From Jeotgalicoccus nanhaiensis (GTDB lineage: Bacteria; Bacillota; Bacilli; Staphylococcales; Salinicoccaceae): a DNA stretch of 64,000 nt. Location of the stretch: NCBI GenBank assembly GCA_004570955.1, contig SPPL01000006.1, positions 1 to 64,000 of the forward strand, given 5' to 3'. Below are positions 36,043 through 45,143 of this stretch, piece after piece (position 1 is the stretch's first letter; the number at the start of each line of letters is the position of its first letter). The translations under genes were made by a program, and so were the position numbers. The notes under the pieces are model-generated. The model was not told the origin of the DNA, ran no database searches, and was given only the letters and a program-made list of their open reading frames with translations.

Positions 36043-36988
36043 CACGGCTCACTCCAAATTCAACAGGCACAGCTGTTTCATTTAAAATATCCTGTATAAG
36101 CGCCTCTCCTGTCGTAAGTGTCATCCCTTCTATATTGAGCACTATTCTATGAGCCAGCACATACGGCGCAATATATTTCACATCTTCAGGCGTGACATAA
36201 TCTCTGTTATTAATCAGGGCCACGCCCATCGCTGCGCGTATTAAACCAAGGCTCCCCCTCGGCGAAACACCAAGTTCTGTAAATTTGTGATTTCGCGTCT
36301 TGCCGACTAGATCTATTATGTATTCTTTGACCGTATCATTAATACGAATTTCAGACGCCTGTTTTCTGAGCGTCACAATCTCTTCTTGTGTAAACACCGG
36401 ATTAATTTCAATCTTATTTTTATTTCTATGCATATCGAGCATTTTCAATTCTTCACTCCGACCTGGATAGCTAAGTGAAATCTTCATTAAAAACCTGTCC
36501 ATCTGCGCTTCCGGCAGTTCGAATGTGCCCTGCCTCGATTCAATCGGATTCTGAGTTGCCAGCACGATAAATAAATTATCGAGCTCTACGCGTTCTCCGT
36601 CTATTGTGACCTGACGTTCTTCCATCACCTCAAGGAGCGCCGACTGCGTTCTCGGTGTCGCCCTGTTGATTTCGTCAGCAAGTAAGATGTTTGTTTTGAC
36701 GGGCCCCATCCTCAAATTAAAACTCTGGGTCTTCGGATTATACATATTCATGCCGGTAATATCCGTCGGCAGCACATCCGGTGTAAACTGGATACGCGAG
36801 AATTCCCCGTCCACAGCGGCAGCCACAGCTTTTGACAATACCGTTTTCCCCGTTCCCGGCACGCTGTCGAATAATATATGACCTTCCTGAATCAAGCTGA
36901 TAAATACCAGCTCAAGTACTTTATCCTGTCCGATAATCACCTTTCCTATTTCTTCTTTAAACTGCGCAAGCTTTTTTACTGCTGACAT
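36032..36988 (-). CDS. MoxR family AAA+ ATPase
   Basis: A 318-residue ATPase with Walker A 'SVPGTGKTVLSKAVA', Walker B 'NILLADEINRA', sensor 1 'FIVLATQNPIESRQGTFELPEAQMDRFL' and the MoxR C-terminal 'VSPRGSLGLIRAAMGVALINNRDYVTPEDVK'. MoxR proteins act as chaperone-like remodelers for partner proteins with vWA domains. First gene of the operon; homologue of B. subtilis YeaC by context. Confidence 0.9.
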   Translation of the reverse strand: MSAVKKLAQFKEEIGKVIIGQDKVLELVFISLIQEGHILFDSVPGTGKTVLSKAVAAAVDGEFSRIQFTPDVLPTDITGMNMYNPKTQSFNLRMGPVKTNILLADEINRATPRTQSALLEVMEERQVTIDGERVELDNLFIVLATQNPIESRQGTFELPEAQMDRFLMKISLSYPGRSEELKMLDMHRNKNKIEINPVFTQEEIVTLRKQASEIRINDTVKEYIIDLVGKTRNHKFTELGVSPRGSLGLIRAAMGVALINNRDYVTPEDVKYIAPYVLAHRIVLNIEGMTLTTGEALIQDILNETAVPVEFGVSRDEV

Positions 36989-37022
36989 TCAAAATCCCCC
37001 TTATTTTGTATACGTTTTCTTA

Positions 37023-37030
37023 ATTATAGC
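37023..37030 (-). promoter_or_regulatory. Extended -10 element of the MoxR operon
   Basis: Minus strand TTGCTATAAT (TG-C-TATAAT) about 35 bases before the MoxR start codon; no clear -35. Confidence 0.5.
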
Positions 37031-37041
37031 AATATTTAAAC

Positions 37042-37082
37042 AAAATAAAAAAGCACCGAGTAAGGGAGGTCAAACTCGGTAC
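37042..37082 (-). terminator. Terminator of the methionine transporter operon
   Basis: ACCGAGTT...ACTCGGT stem on the minus strand followed by GCTTTTTTATTTTG. Confidence 0.82.
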
Positions 37083-37094
37083 TTTCATTAAAAA

Positions 37095-37928
37095 TTATTC
37101 TGCAGGCTGACCAGGTTCAAACGCCGGTGTAAACATCTCATGTTCAGCTTCTTCCATTAACAGGTCGTAAACTTCCTGAGATGCGAGCGCGCGTTTTGCC
37201 GCCTGCATTTTCGGACTGTCTGCTTTGCCTTCGCGCGTTACCAGCTGGAAGGCAAATCTTTTTTCATCTTCATCTTCAAGTAAAATGGCATCTTTCGGAT
37301 AAAGTCCGATATTCGCAATTAAATTCGGGTGTTCAAACACAAGTTCCACACCATCTTCATAGGCTGCTGTTAAGTTAAACAAATCAACCGGTGTGAATTG
37401 AAGGTCTTTCGGGTTCTCAACAATATCAGACACTGCAGCATCAATGCCTGTATCTTCATCGAGTGTAATCAGTCCTGCACTGTCTAAAATCAGCAGTGCC
37501 CGAGCTTCGTTCGGCGGGTCACTCGGAATTGCGACTTCCGCTCCCGCTTCTATTTCATCAATTGAATCATACACCGGCGAATAAAAACCGACATTGGAAA
37601 TATAAGCGGGCTGAATTGCAACAAGATCGGCTCCCGCTTCTTCATTAAAGCCTTCCATATAGAGTTCGTGCTGGGATAAGCTGCCGTCGACTTCATCATT
37701 AAATGTCGCTTCATTGTATTGAATATTATCGTTTACAGGCAGAAGTTCCATCGTGTAAGGTTCTTCAATCACTTCAGCTGCAACTTCAACCATAGAGGTC
37801 AGCGGTTCAGATTGAGAAGCGATAACAATATGCGTATCATTTTCAGATGCTGCACTTTCTTCTTCATCATTGCCGCAGGCTGCAAGCAGCATCATCACAA
37901 GAAATAAAGGAAATAATTTTTTCATCAT
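37095..37928 (-). CDS. MetQ family substrate-binding lipoprotein, second copy
   Basis: A 277-residue lipoprotein (lipobox 'LLAAC') of the NlpA/MetQ family: 'NIQYNEATFNDEVDGSLSQHELYM', 'VGFYSPVYDSIDEIEAGAEVAIPSDPPNEARALLIL'. It shares its frame of motifs with the MetQ just upstream but differs in ligand-lining positions (SQHEL instead of the usual QHEP). Its ATG overlaps the previous stop (ATGATGA). A tandem pair suggests two substrate ranges served by one permease. Confidence 0.85.
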   Translation of the reverse strand: MMKKLFPLFLVMMLLAACGNDEEESAASENDTHIVIASQSEPLTSMVEVAAEVIEEPYTMELLPVNDNIQYNEATFNDEVDGSLSQHELYMEGFNEEAGADLVAIQPAYISNVGFYSPVYDSIDEIEAGAEVAIPSDPPNEARALLILDSAGLITLDEDTGIDAAVSDIVENPKDLQFTPVDLFNLTAAYEDGVELVFEHPNLIANIGLYPKDAILLEDEDEKRFAFQLVTREGKADSPKMQAAKRALASQEVYDLLMEEAEHEMFTPAFEPGQPAE

Positions 37929-38752
37929 TCTTCACCAGGCTCGAATGCAGGTTCGAGGTGTCCTTTCTCTGCAAGTTCATCCAGGAAATCATATACTTCC
38001 TCAGATGTGAAAGCTTTGTTTAAAGCTTTGATTTTATCAGAATCTTCATTACCTTCGCGTGCGACAACACGGAGGGCAAAAGTGTTTTCATCATCATCTT
38101 CAAGCAGCACCGCATCACTCGGCGTCAGTCCGAGCGGCTCAATATAGGTCGGATAGTTAAAGACCAGTGGAATGCCGTCTTCATAAGATGAGTTTAAGTT
38201 CAGCAAATCGATATGCGTAAATTCAAGATTTTTTGGGTTTTCTTCAATATCATCTACGGAAGCTTCGTATGTAACACCATCAGCCAGTGTAATAATATCT
38301 GCATCATCGAGAATCATGAGTGCACGCGCTTCGTTTGTCGGATCGCTTGGAATTGAAACTTCGGCACCGTCTTCCAGTTCATTGATTGAATCGTATACCG
38401 GGGAGTAGAAACCGACAATTGCGTTATAGATTTGCTCCATCGCCACTAAATCCGCATCGCTTTCTGCATTAAACTGTTCCATAAATGGTTCATGCTGTGC
38501 AAAACTTGCATCAGCTTCATCGTTAAACACCGCTTCGTTGTACTGTATATTGTCAGCTACTTCAACCAGTTTAACCGTGTAGGGTTCTTCAATTGCTTCC
38601 GCAGCTATTTCAACAACATCCGTCATCGGCGTCGTCTGTGCAACAACTGTAATTTCATTATCTTCCCCGGCATTTTCTTCCTCGCTGCCGCAAGCTGCCA
38701 GCACTAATACGAAAATACTTAAAATACTAAACAGCCAATATTTTCTGTTCAT
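37925..38752 (-). CDS. metQ: MetQ family substrate-binding lipoprotein, first copy
   Basis: A 275-residue lipoprotein (lipobox 'LAAC'). NlpA/MetQ signatures: 'NIQYNEAVFNDEADASFAQHEPFM', 'IVGFYSPVYDSINELEDGAEVSIPSDPTNEARALMIL'. Captures methionine or a related amino acid for the MetNI importer encoded next to it. First of two tandem copies. Confidence 0.88.
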   Translation of the reverse strand: MNRKYWLFSILSIFVLVLAACGSEEENAGEDNEITVVAQTTPMTDVVEIAAEAIEEPYTVKLVEVADNIQYNEAVFNDEADASFAQHEPFMEQFNAESDADLVAMEQIYNAIVGFYSPVYDSINELEDGAEVSIPSDPTNEARALMILDDADIITLADGVTYEASVDDIEENPKNLEFTHIDLLNLNSSYEDGIPLVFNYPTYIEPLGLTPSDAVLLEDDDENTFALRVVAREGNEDSDKIKALNKAFTSEEVYDFLDELAEKGHLEPAFEPGEE

Positions 38753-38766
38753 AATTTAATCCCCTT

Positions 38767-39453
38767 TTATCTTTTATCAATTTTCCTTGCCAGCCACAAA
38801 CCGAACCACTGCGCAATCTGCACAAAAATAATAATAACGACAATTGCAGTGTACATAATATCTGTTTCATACCGCTGATAGCCGTAACGGATGGCGAAAT
38901 CACCGATTCCTCCGCCTCCAACGACACCCATAATAGTCGAGTACGAGATAAAACTTACGAATGCAGTGGAGAAACCGATAATTAAAGAGCTTCTCGCCTC
39001 GACGAATAGAAAGCGGTAAACCAGCTGCGGTATTGAAGCACCGAGTGCCTGAGCTGTTTCAACAACACCTTTTGGCACATCTAAGAGAGACTGCTGCACA
39101 AAACGCGCGTACAGTGCAATCGCAATAACCATCAGCGGAAACGATGCAGCAACGGGATCTCCGGTAGCCCGGCCGTATACTTCCCTTATCAGCGGCTGCA
39201 TCGCAATAACAAGCAGCAGAAAAGGAAATGAACGGACGATATTTACCACAACGTTCGCCGTATGGTATATAAATTTGTTCTGTAACGGTTTATCTTCATC
39301 GGTTAAGTAAAGCAGGGTTCCGAGCGGCAGTCCGAGAACAATAGCCGCAGCCATCGCAAAACCCATCATAATCCCTGTTTCATTTAAACTCGTCAGGAGA
39401 TTCGGCCAGTATTCAGCAACACGTTCAAAGTAGACAGTAATCATCTCACTCAT
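38767..39453 (-). CDS. metI: Methionine-type ABC transporter permease
   Basis: A 228-residue permease with five to six helices and the EAA-like coupling helix 'GVVETAQALGASIPQLVYRFLFVEARSSLI', typical of MetI. 'TANVVVNIVRSFPFLLLVIAMQPL' is also characteristic. Overlaps metN by 8 bases. Confidence 0.92.
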   Translation of the reverse strand: MSEMITVYFERVAEYWPNLLTSLNETGIMMGFAMAAAIVLGLPLGTLLYLTDEDKPLQNKFIYHTANVVVNIVRSFPFLLLVIAMQPLIREVYGRATGDPVAASFPLMVIAIALYARFVQQSLLDVPKGVVETAQALGASIPQLVYRFLFVEARSSLIIGFSTAFVSFISYSTIMGVVGGGGIGDFAIRYGYQRYETDIMYTAIVVIIIFVQIAQWFGLWLARKIDKR

Positions 39454-40183
39454 TTTTTAACACCTCTACTATACGGTCGTAATACGAGGCATCGGAAAGT
39501 ACATGAGAGGTCTGTTTTATATCGATCGTATCGATAATATTTCCTTCTTCAAGCACGAGTGTCCGGTCGCATAATTGTTTAATCACATTTAATTCATGGG
39601 TCACGACGACGATAGTCATGCCGTATACTTCATGTGCCCTTCTCAGTACACTGACAATTTCGTCAGTAGTTTTTTCATCCAGGGCGCTGGTCGGTTCATC
39701 GCAGAGCAGTATTTTCGGATTAGTGATTAAAGCCCGGGCTATACCGACACGCTGTTTCTGACCGCCCGACAGCTGTCCCGGGTAGTTATCTTTTTTGCCG
39801 CTTAAACCGACGAAAGAAAGTACTTCTTCTATATCAAGAGCCGATTCAAACTTGTGAAGCTTTAAAGGCAGAGTAATGTTTTCGAGCACTGTTTTATTGT
39901 TCAGCAAATTGAATTGCTGAAAAATCATGCCGATTTTTTTACGGTATTTTCTTAACTGTTTTGGTGACAGGCTGCCGACATTATCACCGTCCACGGTCAC
40001 TGTTCCCTCATCTGGTGTTTCAAGAGCATTAATCATCCGGAGCAGCGTCGACTTGCCGGATCCGCTTTCACCGATAATACCGAATTTTTCACTTTTTTTT
40101 ATATGAACAGATATATCATTCAAGGCATTGAAAGGTCCATCACGGCCCTGATACTGTTTAACAACACCATTTAACTCAATCAT
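39446..40183 (-). CDS. metN: Methionine-type ABC transporter ATP-binding protein, short form
   Basis: A 245-residue ATPase: Walker A 'GESGSGKST', signature 'LSGGQKQR', Walker B 'ILLCDEPTSALD', H-loop 'VVTHELNVIKQLCDR'. The family's normal MetN is about 340 residues with a C-terminal ACT-like NIL domain that senses methionine and shuts the importer; that domain is missing here, and the frame ends shortly after the ATPase core. First gene of the operon. Confidence 0.88.
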   Translation of the reverse strand: MIELNGVVKQYQGRDGPFNALNDISVHIKKSEKFGIIGESGSGKSTLLRMINALETPDEGTVTVDGDNVGSLSPKQLRKYRKKIGMIFQQFNLLNNKTVLENITLPLKLHKFESALDIEEVLSFVGLSGKKDNYPGQLSGGQKQRVGIARALITNPKILLCDEPTSALDEKTTDEIVSVLRRAHEVYGMTIVVVTHELNVIKQLCDRTLVLEEGNIIDTIDIKQTSHVLSDASYYDRIVEVLKNE

Positions 40184-40215
40184 TTAAAGCCTCCTTCACA
40201 AATTACAACTGCAGT

Positions 40216-40265
40216 AAACTGTTATAATATAGACAGATAACATATGTAACAGTTTCAAACTGTAT
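40216..40265. promoter_or_regulatory. Three copies of an AAACTGTTA half-site between divergent genes
   Basis: AAACTGTTA (40216-40224), TAACAGTTT (40247-40255) and AAACTGTAT (40257-40265). The last two form a 15-bp palindrome ACAGTTT-C-AAACTGT; the first and second form a wide inverted pair 22 bases apart. TATAAT-like sequences overlap the first copy. The layout fits a dimeric repressor acting on the metNIQQ operon and possibly on the VOC gene. No SAM riboswitch fits in this 141-base gap. Confidence 0.5.
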
Positions 40266-40324
40266 CAGTCTGTTCTCATAAAATTGTAAACAATACTATA
40301 TCAGTTGTAAAGGGGGAAAATAGA

Positions 40325-40702
40325 ATGAAGGCAGCAATGCCCTTTCTGACATTTGAAGGACGTGCTTTTGAAGCACTGGAATACTATAAAGAGGTGTTCC
40401 ATCAGTTTGATATCATTCAGCTGGTGAATTATCCTGATTCAAATAAAATACAGCAGGCCATTATACGTATAGGCAATATGCATCTGATGCTCCGTGATTC
40501 CGAGGTTCCATCGGAATTCACCTTTACACCGAGTATGTCTGTTTATATTGAGTGTGAAGATTTAAATGAAATAGAACTGCTGTACAGAAAACTTAAGAAA
40601 AATGGTGCTATTCATATTCCGCTTGATGATTATAATATGAGCAGGCGCTATGCGTGGATTCAGGACCAGTTTGGTGTTTCGTGGCAATTAAATTTAATTT
40701 AA
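40325..40702 (+). CDS. VOC family protein (PhnB-like glyoxalase fold)
   Basis: A 125-residue protein with the single-domain VOC pattern: 'PFLTFEGRAFEALEYYKEVF', 'IRIGNMHLMLRDSE', 'MSVYIECEDLNEIELLYRKLKKNGAIHIPLDDY', ending 'RRYAWIQDQFGVSWQLNL'. Such proteins form dimers and often bind metal; some are resistance proteins. Divergent from metN. No other evidence of function. Confidence 0.8.
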   Translation: MKAAMPFLTFEGRAFEALEYYKEVFHQFDIIQLVNYPDSNKIQQAIIRIGNMHLMLRDSEVPSEFTFTPSMSVYIECEDLNEIELLYRKLKKNGAIHIPLDDYNMSRRYAWIQDQFGVSWQLNLI

Positions 40703-40707
40703 ACACA

Positions 40708-40740
40708 AAAAAGCCATTCCTCTCTCTTCAGGAATGGCAT
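40708..40740. terminator. Bidirectional terminator
   Basis: GCCATTCCT-CTCTCTTC-AGGAATGGC. A6 run on one side; weaker ATCTTATTT on the other. Serves the VOC gene and, with a T6 tract, the small minus-strand gene at 40760. Confidence 0.8.
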
Positions 40741-40759
40741 CTTATTTATATATTAACTA

Positions 40760-40909
40760 TTACAGAGACAAAGCACTGATTAATTTGCTTAAAAATGGAC
40801 GCTTAATTCTTTCGTCACTTTTCTTCTCTGTCAAAATCGAATTATTATACGCAATTTCTTTATACTCCTGCATACGAACTTCTGCTGTAAGTTTATCAGA
40901 TATAATCAT
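40760..40909 (-). CDS. Small protein, 49 aa, unknown
   Basis: A 49-codon frame with a strong ribosome site (TAGGAGGAAG, 5 to 6 bases before ATG) and its own hairpin terminator 20 bases after the stop. The product is basic-charged and mostly helical: 'MIISDKLTAEVRMQEYKEIA' followed by 'TEKKSDERIKRP' and a hydrophobic end 'FLSKLISALSL'. No signal or membrane helix. Frame, ribosome site and terminator together make it likely genuine. No family recognised. Confidence 0.6.
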   Translation of the reverse strand: MIISDKLTAEVRMQEYKEIAYNNSILTEKKSDERIKRPFLSKLISALSL

Positions 40910-41204
40910 TTTCTTCCTCCTATTTGAAATTATATATTAGAGTATTTCTCTGTACCTCTTTTATGTAACTTAATAATACCATATATATCAAGGTTTCTCA
41001 AAGTTTATGTGATGGTTTTATCAAAGTAAATGTATTATTAATTTTTAGTTAATTCATTTATATTTTATAATATTTGTAATATAATTTCTTAAGTATTTAT
41101 ACATTTATTAAATTATTCATCTTTTCGTATATTAACCCGTCTTGTTATCGTTTTCATTCAGAAATTATGTATTGAATCGCTTTCAGAAAAAGTGTAAAAA
41201 AACA
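40910..41204. other. AT-rich intergenic region
   Basis: About 295 bases of very AT-rich DNA. Apart from TATAAT-like sequence upstream of the small gene at 40909, I see no gene or strong structure. Confidence 0.5.
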
Positions 41205-41234
41205 AAAAAGAGCGAAATAATCGCTCTTTTTTCA
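41200..41234. terminator. Terminator after methyltransferase
   Basis: AAAAAAGAGCGA-AATAA-TCGCTCTTTTTT, symmetrical with T run for the minus-strand gene at 41241. Confidence 0.85.
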
Positions 41235-41240
41235 TTTATA

Positions 41241-42032
41241 TTACTTATGTTTATTTTTTAATATTGCAACATTCAGCACGTGAGGCACCTTATGTTTTTT
41301 CTCATCATCCATTGTATCAAGCAGTTCTGCTATCTTTTCCATTGCCTTGTCCATGCGTTTCTGTTTAAAGCTGACAAGCCATGATGAAGTACCAAGTCTG
41401 CCGAGCCATTCCTGGTCTGTAAACTTAACTTTATATTCGTGTTTGAAAAATTCTTCAAGATCCAGTTTTTCATGACGCCAGTCACTGAACCATTCAACAG
41501 GGAAACCATTAATCATCTGAATTGAGTCTTCTTTGGAACCGGCTGGTTTCAGTTCTTCGTGCTTGGAACTTTTCTTAATAATTTTCATGGATTCTTTCAT
41601 CATCTTATTGGCCACTTTGAAGCCGATATCCGCCACAATTAAAATGCCGTCGGGTTTTAAAATGCGTCTGACTTCTTTGGCTGCTTTGTCGCTGTCAAAC
41701 CACTGCCATGCTCTCATCACAAAAACAATGTCATACGTATCATCATCGAGACCTGTTTTCTCCGCAGTGCCTTTTGTAAAATTGATTCTGTCATCTTTGC
41801 CGACATATTTCTTGCCGATTTCTATAAACTCTTCCGATGGTTCAACCGCATCTACAATCGCTCCGTAGCCGCTCAACGCTTTACTGAGGAAGCCGGGGCC
41901 GGCTCCGATATCTGCAACTTTGCTTCCCGATAATTCAATATTTCTTTTAGCCAGTTCTTCAAAAAATACACTCGGAATATCATTTCTGTGTTTAAAATAC
42001 TCCTCGGCATAATTATGAAATTTTGTCTTCAT
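41241..42032 (-). CDS. SAM-dependent methyltransferase (class I)
   Basis: A 263-residue protein: motif I 'VADIGAGPGFLSKALSGYG', 'VDAVEPSEEFIEIG', 'KGTAEKTGLDDDTYDIVFVMRAWQWFD', 'EVRRILKPDGILIVAD'. C-terminal half is helical and basic, as in the UbiE/YcgJ-like group. Single gene with GGAGGG ribosome site and its own terminator. Substrate unknown. Confidence 0.8.
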   Translation of the reverse strand: MKTKFHNYAEEYFKHRNDIPSVFFEELAKRNIELSGSKVADIGAGPGFLSKALSGYGAIVDAVEPSEEFIEIGKKYVGKDDRINFTKGTAEKTGLDDDTYDIVFVMRAWQWFDSDKAAKEVRRILKPDGILIVADIGFKVANKMMKESMKIIKKSSKHEELKPAGSKEDSIQMINGFPVEWFSDWRHEKLDLEEFFKHEYKVKFTDQEWLGRLGTSSWLVSFKQKRMDKAMEKIAELLDTMDDEKKHKVPHVLNVAILKNKHK

Positions 42033-42150
42033 AATAAGTTTCCCTCCACTAATACTGATTACTTTATATTATCAAGGTATTTTACTCACATGTCCACCTT
42101 AAGGTTTGTTAAGATTTAAAGATACAGTTATTTTCATAAGGAGGATAATT

Positions 42151-42327
42151 ATGACGCGTGTTTTAGTTTCTATCGTTATTATGGCGTTATGCTTTTTGGG
42201 AATCCACTGGATTATTGAAACTTTCTTACCATCCATTCCTGATACGTATGCGCTGCCGATTTCCGTATTACTAGGTGCAACAATAGGTTTCTTTGTTTAT
42301 ATTCAGATTGATAATCGTATCGGATAA
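42151..42327 (+). CDS. Small membrane protein, 58 aa
   Basis: Two hydrophobic helices, 'VLVSIVIMALCFLGIHWIIETF' and 'LPISVLLGATIGFFVYIQI', with short tails. The ATG at 42151 has an excellent AAGGAGG ribosome site; the upstream frame extension is unlikely. No family recognised. Followed by the drug MFS gene, which has its own promoter. Confidence 0.65.
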   Translation: MTRVLVSIVIMALCFLGIHWIIETFLPSIPDTYALPISVLLGATIGFFVYIQIDNRIG

Positions 42328-42336
42328 ATCTTTTTA

Positions 42337-42365
42337 GTGAAATTATATTTAATATAGGGTATAAT
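42337..42365 (+). promoter_or_regulatory. Promoter of the MFS transporter gene
   Basis: GTGAAA (42337-42342), 17-base spacer, TATAAT (42360-42365), 35 bases before the ATG. Confidence 0.6.
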
Positions 42366-42399
42366 AGTTAAATTGATTTCAAGGTAAAGGGGAAAATAA

Positions 42400-43881
42400 A
42401 TGTCTGAAACATCTCAAAAAAAACCGGATTACAAATTAATTATCATCTTATTATCCGGTGCTTTCATCTCGTTCTTATCGAACACTTTTTTAAACGTCGC
42501 ACTTCCTGCAATCAAAAATGATTTCGGGATTTCAACTTCAGCTGTACAATGGGTTTCTACATCCTATATGCTGGTCTCCGGTATTATTATACCGACCACG
42601 GCGTATCTGATGCAGAAATTCAGCGCCAGAACATTGTTCTTAACCGCAATGTCGCTGTTTCTCCTCGGGACAATCGTCGCCGGATTCTCTCCTGCTTTTA
42701 TCGTTCTTATTCTCGGCCGGATGATACAGGCTTCCGGTTCAGCAATGCTCATGCCGCTTTTAATGAATATTATGATCAGCAGTTTCCCGCCTGATAAACG
42801 CGGTACTGCGATGGGTCTATTCAGTTTAGTAATGTTCTTCGCCCCGGCAATCGGACCGACTGTATCGGGTATCGTAGTTGAAAATTACTCATGGCATGTT
42901 CTGTTCTACATGATGATTCCAGTGCTGATTATCGTACTCGTCGTCGGTTTCTGGCAGCTGCCGGAAATTCAGCAGAAACGCGAAGCCCATATAGATATTA
43001 TGTCTATCATTCTGTCAACTATCGGTTTCGGGGGCGTGCTTTACGGGTTAAGCTCTGCAGGAGAAAACGGTCTCGCCAGTTCGAGCGTTTTAATTCCTCT
43101 GCTCCTAGGTATTGCCGGCATTACGCTCTATGTAATCAGACAGTTTAAATTAGAGTTTCCAATGCTGGACTTCAGAGTATACAAGTATCCAATGTATACT
43201 ATCGCTTCGCTGATTATCGGCGCAGCAAACATGGCTCTATTTGCCGGAATGATCTTAATTCCTATTTTCATGCAGGATATTCAAGGATTAAGTCCGCTCG
43301 ACACCGGTCTTTTAATGCTTCCGGGAGCTTTGATTATGGGATTCATGAGTCCTGTGTCAGGTAAATTGTTTGATATGTACGGTCCAAAAACAATGGCAAT
43401 TACCGGCCTTGCTTTGGCTGTTGTCACAACTTTCTTTTTGAGCCGTCTCGAAATAGATACATCATTTACGTATTTATTAACGATCTATATGATTCGTGCA
43501 CTTGGTATGACAATGGTCAACACACCTGTCATGACCAACGGTATGAACTCGCTGCCGGCGCATCTGACTCCGCACGGTTCATCACTCAACAGCATGCTGA
43601 ACCAGGTCAGCGGTTCAATTGGTATCGCGCTTCTGATAACAGTAATGCAGACATACACAAATATTACTGTAAACAAGATGGATAGCCCGACAGAAGCGAT
43701 GATTAACCAGGCGACACTGGAAGGCATCAACCTTGCCTTTCTCGTCGGCACAGGCTTCTTATTCCTCGCACTTGTCGCTGCCTTCTTCCTGAAGCAGTCA
43801 AGTTCAGCGGATACAATCGGCAAATCGATTGCCAGAGCACGCCCTATAAATGAAGACAAGAAAAAAATCAGCAGAGATTAA
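42400..43881 (+). CDS. MFS drug:H+ antiporter, DHA2 (EmrB/QacA, LmrB-like)
   Basis: A 493-residue exporter with 14 predicted helices. Family motifs: 'NVALPAIKNDFGIS' (helix 1), 'WVSTSYMLVSGIIIPTTAYL', motif A-like 'MQKFSARTLF' and 'GRMIQASGSAMLMPLLMNIMIS', motif C 'GLFSLVMFFAPAIGPTVSGIVVE'. Typical of lincomycin/bile/dye exporters; the substrate cannot be told. Ends within a bidirectional terminator shared with pepT. Confidence 0.88.
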   Translation: MSETSQKKPDYKLIIILLSGAFISFLSNTFLNVALPAIKNDFGISTSAVQWVSTSYMLVSGIIIPTTAYLMQKFSARTLFLTAMSLFLLGTIVAGFSPAFIVLILGRMIQASGSAMLMPLLMNIMISSFPPDKRGTAMGLFSLVMFFAPAIGPTVSGIVVENYSWHVLFYMMIPVLIIVLVVGFWQLPEIQQKREAHIDIMSIILSTIGFGGVLYGLSSAGENGLASSSVLIPLLLGIAGITLYVIRQFKLEFPMLDFRVYKYPMYTIASLIIGAANMALFAGMILIPIFMQDIQGLSPLDTGLLMLPGALIMGFMSPVSGKLFDMYGPKTMAITGLALAVVTTFFLSRLEIDTSFTYLLTIYMIRALGMTMVNTPVMTNGMNSLPAHLTPHGSSLNSMLNQVSGSIGIALLITVMQTYTNITVNKMDSPTEAMINQATLEGINLAFLVGTGFLFLALVAAFFLKQSSSADTIGKSIARARPINEDKKKISRD

Positions 43882-43898
43882 TCTCTGCTGATTTTTTT
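43860..43898. terminator. Bidirectional terminator
   Basis: Perfect stem AAAAAAATCAGCAGAGAT/ATCTCTGCTGATTTTTTT between converging MFS and pepT genes; its first arm includes the last MFS codons. Confidence 0.9.
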
Positions 43899-43904
43899 GT
43901 CTTT

Positions 43905-45134
43905 TTATTTTGCGTTAAGCTCGATAATTCTTATAATTGTCTTCGCTGATTTTTCCATATCATCAATAGATGCAAATTCAAATTTGCCGTGGAAGTTTTC
44001 TCCGCCTGTAAAAATATTTGGTGCCGGCAATCCTTTATAAGACAGCTGCGAACCATCTGTACCGCCGCGAACCGGCTCAATAACAGGTTCAATATCTAAA
44101 GATTTCATGGCTTCTTCAGCCAGGCTTACAATTGTCATATCTTCTTCGATAACTTCTTTCATATTGTAATACTGATCTTTCAGTTCCAGTTCTATTTTTG
44201 CTTCCGGATACTTTTCCCGGAATTCATCTATTTTCTGTTCCACTGTTTCTTTGCGTTCTTTAAATGTTGATGTATCAAAATCCCGGATAATCATACTGAA
44301 TTCCGCTGTTTCTACGTCACCGCTGAAGTTTAATATGTGATTGAACCCCTCATAGCCTTCAGTCTTTTCAGGTGTATCAGCAGCATCAAAAGAACTAATT
44401 ATATCCGCAGCAATACGGACAGCATTCACCATTTTATTTTTCGCCGTTCCTGGATGAACACTGTTTCCAATTACTTTTACTGCTGCTCCTGCGGCATTAA
44501 AACTTTCGTACTGCAGCTCACCGACCGGGCCGCCGTCGACAGTATATGCAAAATCAGCATCGAATTTTTCAACGTCGAAGTCATGCGGTCCTCTGCCGAT
44601 TTCTTCATCAGGTGTAAATCCGACTTTTACTGTTCCATGTTTTATTTCCGGATGACCGATTAAGTATTCCACAGCTGTTATTATTTCTGCGATACCCGCC
44701 TTATTATCGGCACCGAGCAGAGTTGTACCATCTGTAGTCATCAATGTATGTCCCTGATAATTATTTAAATTCGGAAATTGTTCCGGTGTCAGTACAACAT
44801 TAAGCGCTTCGTTTAAAACAACACTGCCGCCTTCATATTTTACGAGCTGCGGTTTAACATTTGTTCCCGTAAAATCTGTTGCGGTGTCTACATGCGCTAA
44901 AAAACCGATTGTTTTTTTATTTTCAGCATTTGCAGGCAGTGTTGCAAAAAGATATCCTTTATCATCTAAATTAACATCGCTCATGCCGATTGCATTAAGT
45001 TCTGTCTCGAGTTCTCTCAGCAGATTCCACTGTTTGTCAGTTGATGGTACTGTACCGCTTGATGCATCGGACTGTGTATCAATTTTTGCGTACCTTGATA
45101 AGCGTTCGATTAATTCTTCTTTCACTATCTTCAT
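43905..45134 (-). CDS. pepT: Peptidase T (aminotripeptidase)
   Basis: Zinc tripeptidase of family M20B. 409 residues, normal length. Metal and catalytic residues seen: '[12 protein letters not shown]' (HxD), '[12 protein letters not shown]' (bridging Asp), '[10 protein letters not shown]' (catalytic Glu pair), '[18 protein letters not shown]' (Asp) and '[13 protein letters not shown]' (His). Helps recycle peptides for amino acids. The GNAT gene lies upstream in the same direction. Confidence 0.95.
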   Translation of the reverse strand: MKIVKEELIERLSRYAKIDTQSDASSGTVPSTDKQWNLLRELETELNAIGMSDVNLDDKGYLFATLPANAENKKTIGFLAHVDTATDFTGTNVKPQLVKYEGGSVVLNEALNVVLTPEQFPNLNNYQGHTLMTTDGTTLLGADNKAGIAEIITAVEYLIGHPEIKHGTVKVGFTPDEEIGRGPHDFDVEKFDADFAYTVDGGPVGELQYESFNAAGAAVKVIGNSVHPGTAKNKMVNAVRIAADIISSFDAADTPEKTEGYEGFNHILNFSGDVETAEFSMIIRDFDTSTFKERKETVEQKIDEFREKYPEAKIELELKDQYYNMKEVIEEDMTIVSLAEEAMKSLDIEPVIEPVRGGTDGSQLSYKGLPAPNIFTGGENFHGKFEFASIDDMEKSAKTIIRIIELNAK

Positions 45135-45143
45135 CCCCTCTTC

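Noticed and set aside
40184-40324. SAM riboswitch or T-box for the methionine-type operon
   Set aside because: The 141-base gap is shared with a divergent gene and shows only half-sites, no conserved aptamer helices.
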